Assembly: GCF_019797745.1 (NCBI RefSeq)
Contig: NZ_VOSI01000001.1
Location: forward strand, 370,928-434,927
Source: Edaphocola aurantiacus
GTDB lineage: Bacteria; Bacteroidota; Bacteroidia; Chitinophagales; Chitinophagaceae
Length of the DNA: 64,000 bases
Direction of reading: 5' to 3'
Positions 32,675 to 42,105 of this stretch are shown here, piece after piece. The position numbers and the translations under genes are program-made. Every line of letters starts with the position of its first letter. Position 1 is the stretch's first letter. Under the pieces are notes generated by a model. That model worked only from the letters and a program-made list of their open reading frames with translations. It was not told where the DNA came from and searched no databases.

Positions 32675-32702
32675 TTGGTTTCAGATAATACAATTATTTT
32701 TG
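32675..32702 (+). promoter_or_regulatory. Promoter of the trifunctional fusion gene
   Basis: TTG (32675-32677), 17-base spacer and exact -7 box TATTTTTG (32695-32702), 14 bases before the ATG, so the 5' leader would be very short. Confidence 0.55.
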
Positions 32703-32715
32703 CCGCCTTGACATC

Positions 32716-35700
32716 ATGCAAAACATTTTTCTACATATTTTCGACTACTTCCAGAAGCACCGCAGCGCCTACTGGATACTGCTGTGCTTTTGTTTTATAC
32801 TCATTGGTTTCGGCGCCAGCCGCATTCGTTTTGAGAATGATATAAATAAAATGATCCCTCATGATACCCGTATAGAGGCCATGAGCCAGATCCTGAACAA
32901 GACAAAGACCGGCGAGCAACTGGTCTTTACCATGCACTTTACCGATACAAGCCTGCAAAACCCGGACAGCCTGATTGCCTTACAGGAAGCATTGGAGCAT
33001 AAAATGGCTGCCTTACAGCCTCAGTACATCAGTAGCATCCAGAGCCGTAACGATGACAATAAGGAGCAACAATTTTCTGACCTGGCCATGCAGTACCTGC
33101 CCTTGTTCCTGACAGAGGAGGATTATAAAAGAATAGACAGCCTTACACAACCGGCACAATTGCGCAGCAGCCTGGACCAGCAGCACAAACTCCTGCTCTC
33201 CCCTGCCGGCATGGTAGCCAAAAACTGGATTGCTGCCGACCCTGTAGGCATGATGCCCCTGGCCTTTGCCAAAATGCAAGCCCTGAGTTTTGATCCCAAT
33301 TACGAATTGTACAACGGATATATATTTAATAGTACCTTAAGCAAACTCACCTTCTTCCTTACCCCCCGATATGCTTCAGGCGAAACCGGAAAGAACAAGC
33401 AGTTCATCAGGGAGCTGGATAAAATCATATCTGGTTTCCAACAACAGCATCCCGGCATCGCGACCGAATATTTCGGAGGCGTGGCCGTTGCCGCAGCCAA
33501 TGCAGACCAGATGCAGCGTGATACGATACTGACCTTAAGCATAACGATTGTGCTTTTGCTCGCCCTCACCTATTATGTATTCCGCAGAAAGCGTACCCCG
33601 CTGATTATCATTATACCGGTAGCCTTCGGAGCCTTATTGGGACTGGCTGCTACAGCATTAATCCAGGGAACGGTTTCCATCATCGCGATTGGTGCCGGTG
33701 CCATCATATTGGGTATTGCCGTTGATTTTTCGGTGCACTTTATGAGCCATGCCCGTACGCATCCGGACCGGAGAGAGAATGTAAAAAGCCTGACCGCCCC
33801 GCTGACACTGGGTGCGATTACCACCATAGGCGCTTTCTTTGCCCTGCGCTTTGCACATGCCCCTCTCCTGAAAGACCTGGGTACATTTGCCGCATTCAGC
33901 CTGTTAGGCGCCTCCTTATTTACCCTCATCTTCCTGCCACACCTTAGTCCTAAAGAAAAACCGGTCACTGCTCCGAAAGAAAACCTGATTGACAAGCTCG
34001 CCAACCTGCGTCCGGAAGGCAATAAATGGTTGCTGGCACTGGTGATCCTGCTGACACCGGTCTTATGGATCTTTGCCAAAAAAGTACAGTTTGACGGAGA
34101 CCTGATGAAGCTGAACTATATGAGCCCGAAATTGCAGGCGGCTCAGGAATCGCTGAATAAAGACAATGCCTTTGCACTGAGTTCGGTGTTCCTGGTGGCA
34201 GAAGGAGCAACAGCGGAGAGCTCTTCCCGTACCCTGGAAGCACAGGTAAACAGTCTGCAGCAACTGGCGCAAAAAGGCGCTATCCGCAAAACAATTAACC
34301 CCGTAAGTATACTACCTTCTGAAGCAGAACAGCAAAAACGCATTGCCCGCTGGCAGGCATACTGGACACCGGAAAAAGTAAAAGCCGTTACGGAAACAGT
34401 ACGCGCAGAAAGCACAAAGGCAGGCTTCAGTGCAGATGCATTTGACGGACTGGAGCAAACCCTTACCCAAACCTATACGCCTTTTGATACCGCAACGATC
34501 AGCTTCTTCAAAAGCATATTACCCAGCTCTTATGCTGAGGATAATGGTAAATACTTTACCATCGCTACCCTTAAAGTAGCTCCGGAACACCGGAAAGAAG
34601 TGCTTCAAACATTAGGGCAGCAGAAAAACATTACGGTAACCGATCGTCAATCTGTCTCAGAACGCTTACTGGATCTGCTCCAGAATGATTTTAATAAAAT
34701 ACTGCTGATCTCCGGGAGCCTGGTATTCCTGGCACTACTGATCGCTTACGGACGTATAGAACTGGCTCTGATCTCCTTCCTGCCTATGGCCATTTCCTGG
34801 GTATGGATATTAGGCATCATGTCGCTGCTGGGCATCAGCTTTAATATTGTCAACATCATCATTGCGACCCTGTTATTCGGTCTGGGAGATGATTACAGCA
34901 TTTTCATGATGGACAGCCTTATGGAAAAATACCGTACGGGCAAGAACCATATCCGTTCTGCCCGCTCTGCGGTATACCTGTCTGTACTCACCACCGTTAC
35001 CGGACTGGGCACACTGATTTTTGCGCAACATCCGGCACTGCAATCCATTGCGCTGATCTCTGTAGTCGGACTGGTCTGCGTAGTATTTATCTCACAGGTA
35101 TTACAACCGTTCCTGTTCAATTTCCTGATTCAGAAGCGGGCTGACAAAGGCTTTATGCCTTTTACACTCTGGAGCCTTGCCAAGTCTGTATTTTCCTTTT
35201 CCTATTTTGTACTGGGATGTATTATTGTGAGCATCTCCGGCTTCTTCCTGATCAAATTGAACATTATCGGTAAACGCCGGGGTAAATATGTATTCCATGC
35301 ATTCCTGAGTAAATATACCCGCAGTGTAATGTATATCATGACCAATCTCACAAAGATTGTTCGCTTTCACCCGGATATCAATTTCGACAAGCCTGCGGTA
35401 TATATCGCAAACCACAGCTCATTCCTGGACATCCTGATCACTACCATGCTGCATCCTAAACTGGTTTTACTGACCAATAAATGGACCTATCACTCCCCTA
35501 TTTTTGGTGCAGTGGTGCGTATGGCTGAGTATTACCCCGTGGCTGATGGTGCCGAAGAGAGTATTACCCCGCTGAAAAGCCTTATTGACAGGGGCTACGG
35601 TATTGTTGTATTCCCGGAAGGCACCCGCTCCAAAACGGATAAGATGGGCCGCTTCCATAAAGGAGCATTTTATATTGCAGAGGAATTAAAGCTGGATATT

Positions 35701-36555
35701 GTACCGATCATTTTACATGGAGTGCATTACTCCATGCAGAAAGGTGATTTTCTGCTGAAGGACGGAACCTGCCGTGTACTGGGCCTGGCCCCTATCCGTT
35801 ACGAAGACCGAAGCTGGGGAGAAACGGTTAAAGAACGCAGCAAAAGCATTTCGCGTTTTTTCAAAGCCGAATTTGAACAGGAAAAAATCAAAAACGAAAC
35901 ACCGTCTTACTTCCGTGAACAACTGATCCGTAGTTATACCTACAAAGGACCAGTAGTAGAATGGTACTGCCGCATTAAAAGCAAGCTGGAAGGTAATTAC
36001 GAGGTATTTCATAATTTACTGCCACGCACCGGAACCTTTTATGACCTTGGCTGCGGATATGGTTTTATGACCTACATGCTGCACTGGGCAGCTAATAGCA
36101 GAGTATTTACCGGTGTTGATTATGATGAGGACAAAATCGTAACAGCACAACATAACTACAAACGTGACCCAGAACGCATCTGCTTCGAGCATGCAGACCT
36201 GAACCAGTATACACTGAATCCTTGTGATGGCATCATCATCAGTGATGTACTGCACTACCTGTTACCGGAACAGCAAGAGGCATTGCTGGATCGCTGCTAT
36301 GCCGCACTGAATGCGGAGGGTATGCTGATCATCCGTGACGGGGTAACAGAACTGTCGGAGCGACATAAGGGAACAGAACAAACTGAAAAATATTCTACAC
36401 AGATTATCGGGTTTAATAAAACGCAGAACGAACTTCATTTCCTCAGCCAGCAATCTATCGAAGCATGGGCCCTGGCAAAAGGAATGAGTGTACAGGTCAT
36501 TGACAATACCAAGCGTACCAGTAACCTGATCTTTGTACTAAGAAAAAGCAATTAA
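32716..36555 (+). CDS. Fusion: MMPL-family transporter + lysophospholipid acyltransferase + SAM methyltransferase
   Basis: 1279 residues in one frame. Residues 1-850 form an RND/MMPL-type exporter with two sets of membrane segments and large extracytoplasmic loops (internally repeated RFENDINKMIPHDT and VQFDGDLMKLNYMS loops, YSIFMMDSLMEKY). About 880-1080 is a PlsC-type acyltransferase with the HX4D motif at H900 (ANHSSFLDI) and FPEGTRS. From about 1100 on is a class I methyltransferase (FYDLGCGYGFMTYML, SDVLHYLL). Such three-part proteins are known in Bacteroidota lipid or flexirubin-type pathways, but no such cluster is next to it. The link suggests acylation and methylation coupled to export of a lipid. 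It lies between the inverted repeats. Confidence 0.93.
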   Translation: MQNIFLHIFDYFQKHRSAYWILLCFCFILIGFGASRIRFENDINKMIPHDTRIEAMSQILNKTKTGEQLVFTMHFTDTSLQNPDSLIALQEALEHKMAALQPQYISSIQSRNDDNKEQQFSDLAMQYLPLFLTEEDYKRIDSLTQPAQLRSSLDQQHKLLLSPAGMVAKNWIAADPVGMMPLAFAKMQALSFDPNYELYNGYIFNSTLSKLTFFLTPRYASGETGKNKQFIRELDKIISGFQQQHPGIATEYFGGVAVAAANADQMQRDTILTLSITIVLLLALTYYVFRRKRTPLIIIIPVAFGALLGLAATALIQGTVSIIAIGAGAIILGIAVDFSVHFMSHARTHPDRRENVKSLTAPLTLGAITTIGAFFALRFAHAPLLKDLGTFAAFSLLGASLFTLIFLPHLSPKEKPVTAPKENLIDKLANLRPEGNKWLLALVILLTPVLWIFAKKVQFDGDLMKLNYMSPKLQAAQESLNKDNAFALSSVFLVAEGATAESSSRTLEAQVNSLQQLAQKGAIRKTINPVSILPSEAEQQKRIARWQAYWTPEKVKAVTETVRAESTKAGFSADAFDGLEQTLTQTYTPFDTATISFFKSILPSSYAEDNGKYFTIATLKVAPEHRKEVLQTLGQQKNITVTDRQSVSERLLDLLQNDFNKILLISGSLVFLALLIAYGRIELALISFLPMAISWVWILGIMSLLGISFNIVNIIIATLLFGLGDDYSIFMMDSLMEKYRTGKNHIRSARSAVYLSVLTTVTGLGTLIFAQHPALQSIALISVVGLVCVVFISQVLQPFLFNFLIQKRADKGFMPFTLWSLAKSVFSFSYFVLGCIIVSISGFFLIKLNIIGKRRGKYVFHAFLSKYTRSVMYIMTNLTKIVRFHPDINFDKPAVYIANHSSFLDILITTMLHPKLVLLTNKWTYHSPIFGAVVRMAEYYPVADGAEESITPLKSLIDRGYGIVVFPEGTRSKTDKMGRFHKGAFYIAEELKLDIVPIILHGVHYSMQKGDFLLKDGTCRVLGLAPIRYEDRSWGETVKERSKSISRFFKAEFEQEKIKNETPSYFREQLIRSYTYKGPVVEWYCRIKSKLEGNYEVFHNLLPRTGTFYDLGCGYGFMTYMLHWAANSRVFTGVDYDEDKIVTAQHNYKRDPERICFEHADLNQYTLNPCDGIIISDVLHYLLPEQQEALLDRCYAALNAEGMLIIRDGVTELSERHKGTEQTEKYSTQIIGFNKTQNELHFLSQQSIEAWALAKGMSVQVIDNTKRTSNLIFVLRKSN

Positions 36556-36572
36556 TATTTACTGTCTGTCCA

Positions 36573-36822
36573 CATGTAGTCAACTCTTTTATCCGTCCTT
36601 TTGTCCGGCAACAAAAGGACCAAAAATGCCTTTGTTTTCATCAAGGCGATTGCATATCACCGCCATTTTGTACCATTGCGTGCATTGATCGTCTGAGCTT
36701 AACGTGTGATCCGTTCGGTGCTCAACGATCGCAGCTCCACTTCAAAATGGCTATCGCTGTGATGAAAACAACAAGCGATCCGTACCATACAGATCGCTCG
36801 AAAGGCCTGATAAATCCGGCGT
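36573..36822 (-). repeat. Structured inverted repeat, copy B
   Basis: 250 bp, reverse orientation to 27142-27391 and collinear with it without gaps. It begins 18 bp after the stop of the fusion gene and shows the same nested hairpins. Neither end has an obvious terminal inverted repeat or target duplication. Confidence 0.85.
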
Positions 36823-36896
36823 CCGACTTTATCAGGATAGTTAAGCAAGTGCTGATACAATCGAAATACCAAGTTCAGACAGTACAAAAAAATAAA

Positions 36897-36918
36897 CGCC
36901 GGAGTAGACACTCCGGCG
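36897..36918 (+). terminator. Terminator behind repeat copy B
   Basis: CGCCGGAGT-AGAC-ACTCCGGCG followed by CTTTTTG. It may end the transcript of the fusion gene, including the repeat. Confidence 0.75.
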
Positions 36919-37223
36919 CTTTTTGCATTTACTCCTCTATGTTATGGTCTTTCCCAAAATATTTTGTTACAAATCATACAGCTCCGTCTGATTCTGTAAA
37001 GAAGAATACTAAAAAAATTACTTCATACTATAATTAACCCCTATACTTAAATCTGTAAAGTTCACTACTGATTACAATATGATATATGCCAATAGTGTGC
37101 CAAAACAAATAACAATTGAAAATCAGTCACTTACAACAATGAAACACTATTATATATTCCATTTTCCGGAAATGGATTCTCCATACCGGAATACCATGAC
37201 CCGTTTTTGTCCGCAATGGTTGT

Positions 37224-37268
37224 ATAAAACATTAGCGGCCCCAGAATTTGGGGCCGCTAATGTTTTAT
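37224..37268 (-). terminator. Terminator after the FAD-dependent protein
   Basis: Twenty-base perfect arms (ATAAAACATTAGCGGCCCCA) around GAATT, 15 bp behind the leftward gene. Confidence 0.9.
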
Positions 37269-37282
37269 GTCGTTTCAATATG

Positions 37283-38851
37283 TTAATCCTGGTAATATTC
37301 CCAGACCTTGCCGGCCACTTTCTCCCCGTCCATTGCAGCAGAGATAATACCACCGGCATAACCGGCACCTTCTGCGCAAGGAAATAATCCTTTGATCTGC
37401 GGATGCTGCAGACTATCCTCATTTCGAGGAATACGTACCGGGCTCGAGGTACGGGATTCCGTAGCCAGAATCATTGCATTTTCGGTATAATAACCTTTCA
37501 TCTTTTTCCCGAAACTGACAAAAGCCTTGACCATAGAATTGTATACTTCTTCAGGCAGGATCTCACTCATCAGGGCACTATTGGTACCCGGAAGGTAACT
37601 GCAATCCAGTAGCGTATTGGACACTTTATTGCGTACAAAATCAGTCATGCGCTGTGCAGGGGCCACCAATTTTCCGCCACCGGCCTGCCAGGCTTTACGC
37701 TCTACCATCTGCTGGAACTGCATCCCGGCCAATGGTCCGGTAAATCCGTAACGGGCAAAGTCCTGTTCGTCGACAGTTACTACCATACCGGAGTTGGCAA
37801 AAGTTCCGTCCCGTTTGGATGGAGACCATCCGTTCACCACCAGCTCACCCTCTGTCGTACTGGCTGGAGCTATAATGCCTCCTGGACACATACAGAACGA
37901 AAACACACCACGATCCAGCTCCTGGCTAACGAGTCCATAGGAGGCAGGAGGCAGGTATTCGCTCCGCGGCTGATCGACCGGACAATGATATTGTGTAGCA
38001 TCGATCAGTGCCTGCTGGTGCTCGATCCGTACACCTAAAGCGAAAGGCTTACTTTCAATACTAATATTTTTACGGTGCAGTAATTCAAAAATATCACGGG
38101 CAGAGTGTCCGGTGGCCAATATCAGTGCATCAGCCAGGATCTGTTCATTTTCATTAACCATTACACCCTTCAGTGTATCTCCTTCCAACACCAGGTCGGT
38201 CACTTTGGTATCAAACAATACCAGTCCGCCACAGGCTTCTATGGCCTCCCTCATGGCTACGATGATATGTGGCAATTTATTGGTACCGATATGCGGATGG
38301 GCTTCGTACAGGATTTTCTCTGTAGCACCGAAGTAGTGAAACCATTGCAGGCTGCGGTAAATGCTACCTCGTTTATTCGAACGGGTATAGAGTTTTCCAT
38401 CACTATAAGTACCGGCCCCACCCTCACCGAAACAGTAATTCGACTCGGGGTTTACGATTCCCTGTTTATTCATGGCAGCAAGGTCACGGCGGCGGTTACG
38501 CACATCCTTTCCCCGTTCTACGATGATCGGCCTCAGGCCCTTTTCTATTAATTGTAATCCTGCGAAAAGGCCTGCAGGTCCGGCTCCGGCGACTATTACC
38601 GGACGGGCATGCTCTACCTTCTGTAATGCCGGGCTAAAAGCATAAGCATCCTGAAACGGCTCCTCCACAAATACATTTACCTGCATCTGCACCAGGATAT
38701 TGCGGCTGCGCGCATCAATCGAACGGCGTAAGATCTGGTATGCATTTATACGACGGGGTGCAACATTAAGCTTCTGTGCCAATGCTTTTTTAAACTGCTC
38801 CTCGTCCTGGGCCATTTGCGGGCTTACCCTGATGTCTACTTTTTGTGGCAT
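37283..38851 (-). CDS. FAD-dependent oxidoreductase of unknown substrate
   Basis: 522 residues. After an about 80-residue N-terminal domain (SPQMAQDEEQFKKALAQKLNVAPRRI) comes the FAD-binding Rossmann motif VAGAGPAGLFAGLQL, followed by VERGKDVRNRRRD and SNYCFGEGGAGTYSDGKL, then VNGWSPSKRDGTFANSGMVV and a C-terminal PCAEGAGYAGGIISAAMDG. This is the family of widely conserved, uncharacterised FAD-dependent dehydrogenases, cytoplasmic and about 520 residues, so length is normal. The neighbours give no hint: fmt is divergent and 158 bp away. Confidence 0.88.
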   Translation of the reverse strand: MPQKVDIRVSPQMAQDEEQFKKALAQKLNVAPRRINAYQILRRSIDARSRNILVQMQVNVFVEEPFQDAYAFSPALQKVEHARPVIVAGAGPAGLFAGLQLIEKGLRPIIVERGKDVRNRRRDLAAMNKQGIVNPESNYCFGEGGAGTYSDGKLYTRSNKRGSIYRSLQWFHYFGATEKILYEAHPHIGTNKLPHIIVAMREAIEACGGLVLFDTKVTDLVLEGDTLKGVMVNENEQILADALILATGHSARDIFELLHRKNISIESKPFALGVRIEHQQALIDATQYHCPVDQPRSEYLPPASYGLVSQELDRGVFSFCMCPGGIIAPASTTEGELVVNGWSPSKRDGTFANSGMVVTVDEQDFARYGFTGPLAGMQFQQMVERKAWQAGGGKLVAPAQRMTDFVRNKVSNTLLDCSYLPGTNSALMSEILPEEVYNSMVKAFVSFGKKMKGYYTENAMILATESRTSSPVRIPRNEDSLQHPQIKGLFPCAEGAGYAGGIISAAMDGEKVAGKVWEYYQD

Positions 38852-39009
38852 CCTGCAAAAATAATATTATCCTTTCAATCGGCAACGGTTTGAAAATATG
38901 CTCCACTTTTCAGTACTATAAATCCCATTTTCCCCTCCTGGCTTTTCACTTTTTACTTCAGAGACGCGCGCTGCTGTGTGCTCTGCCTCATTTTCAGTAA
39001 CTTCGCAAC

Positions 39010-39936
39010 ATGTTGAATAAGGAACAAATAAAGATTGTTTTCCTGGGCACACCTGATTTTGCCGTAGCTTCTTTACAGGCACTGGTAGAAAACGGATTCC
39101 GGGTAGTTGCTGTTGTTACCGCACCGGACAAGCCGGCTGGCAGAGGGATGCAGCTGAAAGCATCAGCCGTGAAAGAATATGCCGTAAGCCAGAACATTCC
39201 GGTATTGCAGCCGGAAAGACTGAAAAATCCTGAATTCCTTGCGGAACTACGCAGCTACAATGCAGATCTGCAGGTTGTTGTAGCCTTCCGCATGCTGCCG
39301 GAAGCGGTATGGAATATGCCTCCTATGGGTACCATCAATGTGCATGGCTCCTTATTGCCTTATTACCGTGGTGCTGCCCCAATCAACTGGGCTATCATCA
39401 ACGGGGAGACAGAAACCGGTGTCACTACTTTCCAACTGAAACATGAGATTGACACAGGAGACATCCTGCTGCAACATAAAGAAGCCATCTTACCGGAAGA
39501 TAATTTCGGAACGATGTATTACAAATTAATGCAGGCCGGCGCCCAACTCCTGGTCACAACGATTAACGGATTGATGGAAGGCGGCATTAAGGAGCAGCCA
39601 CAGCACCTGGTAGATAAAGAGACGCATGCCCCGAAAATATTCAAAGAAACCTGTCGCATTGACTGGAACCAGCCGGTTATGGCTATTCATAACCTGATAC
39701 GGGGACTGGCACCTGTACCGACGGCATTTACCACGCTCGGCGATAAGCAGCTGAAGATATTCAGCTCCAATGCAGCAACAGCTGCACATGAGGTTGCACC
39801 GGGTACTGCAGACAGCGATGGTAAGACTTATCTGAGATTTGCGACACCGGACGGTTGGTTGTCCTGTACTGAAGTGCAGTACGAAGGCAAGAAAAAGATG
39901 CCTGTAGCGGACTTCCTGAGGGGATACCGGTTTTAG
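39010..39936 (+). CDS. fmt: Methionyl-tRNA formyltransferase
   Basis: 308 residues. The N-terminal formyltransferase domain has IVFLGTPDFAV, TAPDKPAGRG, and the signature HGSLLPYYRGAAPINWAI with the catalytic Asn-His pair (INVHGS) and the downstream Asp in KHEIDTGDI; the C-terminal OB-like domain follows. It formylates initiator Met-tRNA in the cytoplasm. A near -7 box (TAACTTCG, 38998-39005) sits almost at the ATG, so the message may have nearly no leader. It is divergent from the FAD protein gene. Confidence 0.97.
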   Translation: MLNKEQIKIVFLGTPDFAVASLQALVENGFRVVAVVTAPDKPAGRGMQLKASAVKEYAVSQNIPVLQPERLKNPEFLAELRSYNADLQVVVAFRMLPEAVWNMPPMGTINVHGSLLPYYRGAAPINWAIINGETETGVTTFQLKHEIDTGDILLQHKEAILPEDNFGTMYYKLMQAGAQLLVTTINGLMEGGIKEQPQHLVDKETHAPKIFKETCRIDWNQPVMAIHNLIRGLAPVPTAFTTLGDKQLKIFSSNAATAAHEVAPGTADSDGKTYLRFATPDGWLSCTEVQYEGKKKMPVADFLRGYRF

Positions 39937-39955
39937 TATACATAATTAGAAGTCC

Positions 39956-39963
39956 TATATTTG
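39956..39963 (+). promoter_or_regulatory. -7 box before the beta-helix lipoprotein gene
   Basis: TATATTTG, exact TAnnTTTG, 38 bases before the ATG. No clear TTG at proper distance upstream. Confidence 0.35.
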
Positions 39964-40001
39964 CGTTTATCAATAGTAAATCACATATTACCTGAATATT
40001 C

Positions 40002-41483
40002 ATGTCGCTGATCAAAAAATATAGTTTCCCTTTACTGCTCTGCATCACTGCATGGCTTTGGTTGTACAATAGCTCCTGTATCCGCAGGGACAATTTCCGC
40101 ACCAATGGCGGCACTATTGCGTTCTCGCAGGATACCCTGCTGTTTGATACCGTCTTTACGGCAATGGGTACCTCTACCCGCAGTATCAAGATTATCAATA
40201 AAGAAAAGGAAAGATTGAAAATCGAATCTATACGGCTGTTCAGAGGCAGTTCCTCTCCATATTTCCTGAATGTAAACGGGGTATCCGGAAAATCGGTTTC
40301 CGATGTATCTATAGAAGGCAATGACAGCCTGTATGTATTTGCTTCTGTATTCATCGATCCGACCAATACCGACAATCCGTTTATCGTAGAGGATCGTATC
40401 GTGGCCCGTGTAAACGGACAGGACTTTACCTTACCGGTACTGGCTTACGGACAGAATGCAATCTATGTGACCGACAGTGTACTGCAAACACAGACCTGGA
40501 CAAAGAACAGGCCTTATGTGATCATTAAAAATGCTCTTGTGGAAGAAGGACATACCCTGACCCTCAATGCAGGTACAAGAGTATATGTGCATGCCGATTC
40601 ACGCCTGTTTGTGCAGGGTACGCTGAAAGTAAACGGCACCAAAAACGACAGTGTAGTATTCCAGGGTGATCGTATAGACCGCAGGGTTTATTTTGATGAT
40701 GAGGACTTCGTCAATGGTGTTGGCGGTGAATGGGGCGGCATCAATCTCCTGAAAACAAGCTATAACAATACGATCAATTACCTGCTGCTGAAAAACGGCG
40801 GAGCCAGTACCATGCTGGGTGAAAATGTGATTACTGATGCCAGCCTGCAGGTAGATCCTGATACGGTTAACAATGGCACTCCGAAACTGACGATTACCAA
40901 TTCTACGATCCGGAATTCGGGTGGTTATGGCTTACTGGCATTTGCTTCCAGCATTAAATCGGAAAATAACCTGTTCTTTGCCTGTGCCAAAGAGAATGTA
41001 GCCCTGATACAAGGTGGCCGTTATGACTTCTTCGGCTGTACCATTGCCGGCTTTGCCAGCAGAATCAATACCGCTACAGACAAGCATTACAGCATGGTTG
41101 CATTAAACTTCCTCAGCACAGGCAACAATGCATATATTGGTGGCAACCTGTTCCTGACTTTACGTAACTGTATTATTTATGGTAATATGGAGGATGAGTT
41201 CTTCCCTAATAAGGTAGATGATTTCACCGCACAGGTGACCCTGGACCACTGCCTGATCAGAAGCAATGCTGCCCTGCCATCCTGGGTGACACAACAAAGT
41301 GTACTCCTGAACCAGGATCCTTTGTTTGAAAATACCAATGCCAATAACCTGCACTTTAACGACTATCATTTAAAAACCGGTTCTCCGGCCAAAGGTGCGG
41401 GCATTACCTTCTCTGGTATGGCTGGCCTGGATATGGACGGAACGCCAAGAAATAATCCACCAAGTATAGGCTGTTATGAATAA
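40002..41483 (+). CDS. Right-handed beta-helix lipoprotein
   Basis: 493 residues. The N-terminus is a lipoprotein-like signal (LLLCITAWLWLYNSSC, Cys about 26). The next part resembles a C-terminal-like beta domain (FDTVFTAMGTSTRSIKIINKEKERLKI), then come parallel beta-helix turns (ITNSTIRNSGGYGLLAFASSIKSENNLFFACAKEN) and a choice-of-anchor-type end (LDMDGTPRNNPPSIGCYE). No catalytic residues of pectate lyases recognised; a surface or periplasmic binding role is inferred. The stop codon lies inside a hairpin. A TlpA-like gene follows at 47 bp. Confidence 0.82.
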   Translation: MSLIKKYSFPLLLCITAWLWLYNSSCIRRDNFRTNGGTIAFSQDTLLFDTVFTAMGTSTRSIKIINKEKERLKIESIRLFRGSSSPYFLNVNGVSGKSVSDVSIEGNDSLYVFASVFIDPTNTDNPFIVEDRIVARVNGQDFTLPVLAYGQNAIYVTDSVLQTQTWTKNRPYVIIKNALVEEGHTLTLNAGTRVYVHADSRLFVQGTLKVNGTKNDSVVFQGDRIDRRVYFDDEDFVNGVGGEWGGINLLKTSYNNTINYLLLKNGGASTMLGENVITDASLQVDPDTVNNGTPKLTITNSTIRNSGGYGLLAFASSIKSENNLFFACAKENVALIQGGRYDFFGCTIAGFASRINTATDKHYSMVALNFLSTGNNAYIGGNLFLTLRNCIIYGNMEDEFFPNKVDDFTAQVTLDHCLIRSNAALPSWVTQQSVLLNQDPLFENTNANNLHFNDYHLKTGSPAKGAGITFSGMAGLDMDGTPRNNPPSIGCYE

Positions 41484-41496
41484 CAGCCTATACTTG
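41461..41496 (+). terminator. Hairpin covering the stop of the beta-helix gene
   Basis: Sixteen-base perfect arms (CAAGTATAGGCTGTTA) around TGAA; the TAA stop is the start of the right arm. The following TAATTATATTTAA is T-rich but not a run. Confidence 0.6.
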
Positions 41497-41530
41497 TAAT
41501 TATATTTAATCCCTGAAAACAAATACAATC

Positions 41531-42085
41531 ATGATAAAAAAATTACTTTGTGCTTTCTTATTATTCAGTGCGGTACCTGCCATGGCGCAGTACACTAACC
41601 AGAAAATAAAAGTAGGTGATCAGGCTCCTGAGTTATCTTTCAGCAATCCTGAAGGCAAGACCCTCAGCCTGAAATCGCTGAATAAAGGCCGTTATGTGCT
41701 GGTTGATTTCTGGGCAAGCTGGTGTGGCCCTTGCCGCAGAGCGAATCCAAGCCTGGTTAAATTCTATACTACCTATTCTAAAAAGAACTTCACCGGTGCG
41801 AAGAAAGGATTTGACATCCTGAGTGTATCCCTGGACAATAATAAAGAGGCCTGGACCACGGCTATTGCGAAAGATAGCCTGTACTGGAAAAACCACATCA
41901 GTGATCTGAAGTCCTGGCAATCGGAAGCAGCCGACATCTACGGTGTGCAATTTATTCCGCAGGCATTTCTGCTGGACCCTAATGGCAAAATCATCGGCAC
42001 TTACCTGACAGCTGACCAGGCCATTCCCGATATCGAAAAGCTAGTATCTACCCGTAAAAAGAAGAAATTCCTGGGCATTTTCTAA
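41531..42085 (+). CDS. TlpA-like thioredoxin-fold protein
   Basis: 184 residues with a signal peptide (MIKKLLCAFLLFSAVPAMA). The AhpC/TSA-Redoxin fold has the redox motif FWASWCGPCRRANPSL with CxxC near residue 73, QAPELSFSNPEGKTLSL before it and the cis-Pro region FIPQAFLLD after. It probably reduces disulphides or cytochrome c precursors in the periplasm. gmk follows after 20 bp, so it may share a transcript. Confidence 0.92.
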   Translation: MIKKLLCAFLLFSAVPAMAQYTNQKIKVGDQAPELSFSNPEGKTLSLKSLNKGRYVLVDFWASWCGPCRRANPSLVKFYTTYSKKNFTGAKKGFDILSVSLDNNKEAWTTAIAKDSLYWKNHISDLKSWQSEAADIYGVQFIPQAFLLDPNGKIIGTYLTADQAIPDIEKLVSTRKKKKFLGIF

Positions 42086-42105
42086 ACTGACAAGCACATT
42101 ATATT

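Larger units (their letters stand above)
36823..37282. other. Intergenic stretch with two terminators
   Basis: No gene found. It holds the terminator at 36897-36918, the one at 37224-37268 that serves the leftward FAD protein gene, and between them A+T-rich DNA with nothing recognisable. Confidence 0.5.

Noticed and set aside
32716-36555. Start of a flexirubin/aryl-polyene gene cluster
   Set aside because: Only the fusion protein fits; no ketosynthase, dehydratase or aromatic lyase gene is next to it.
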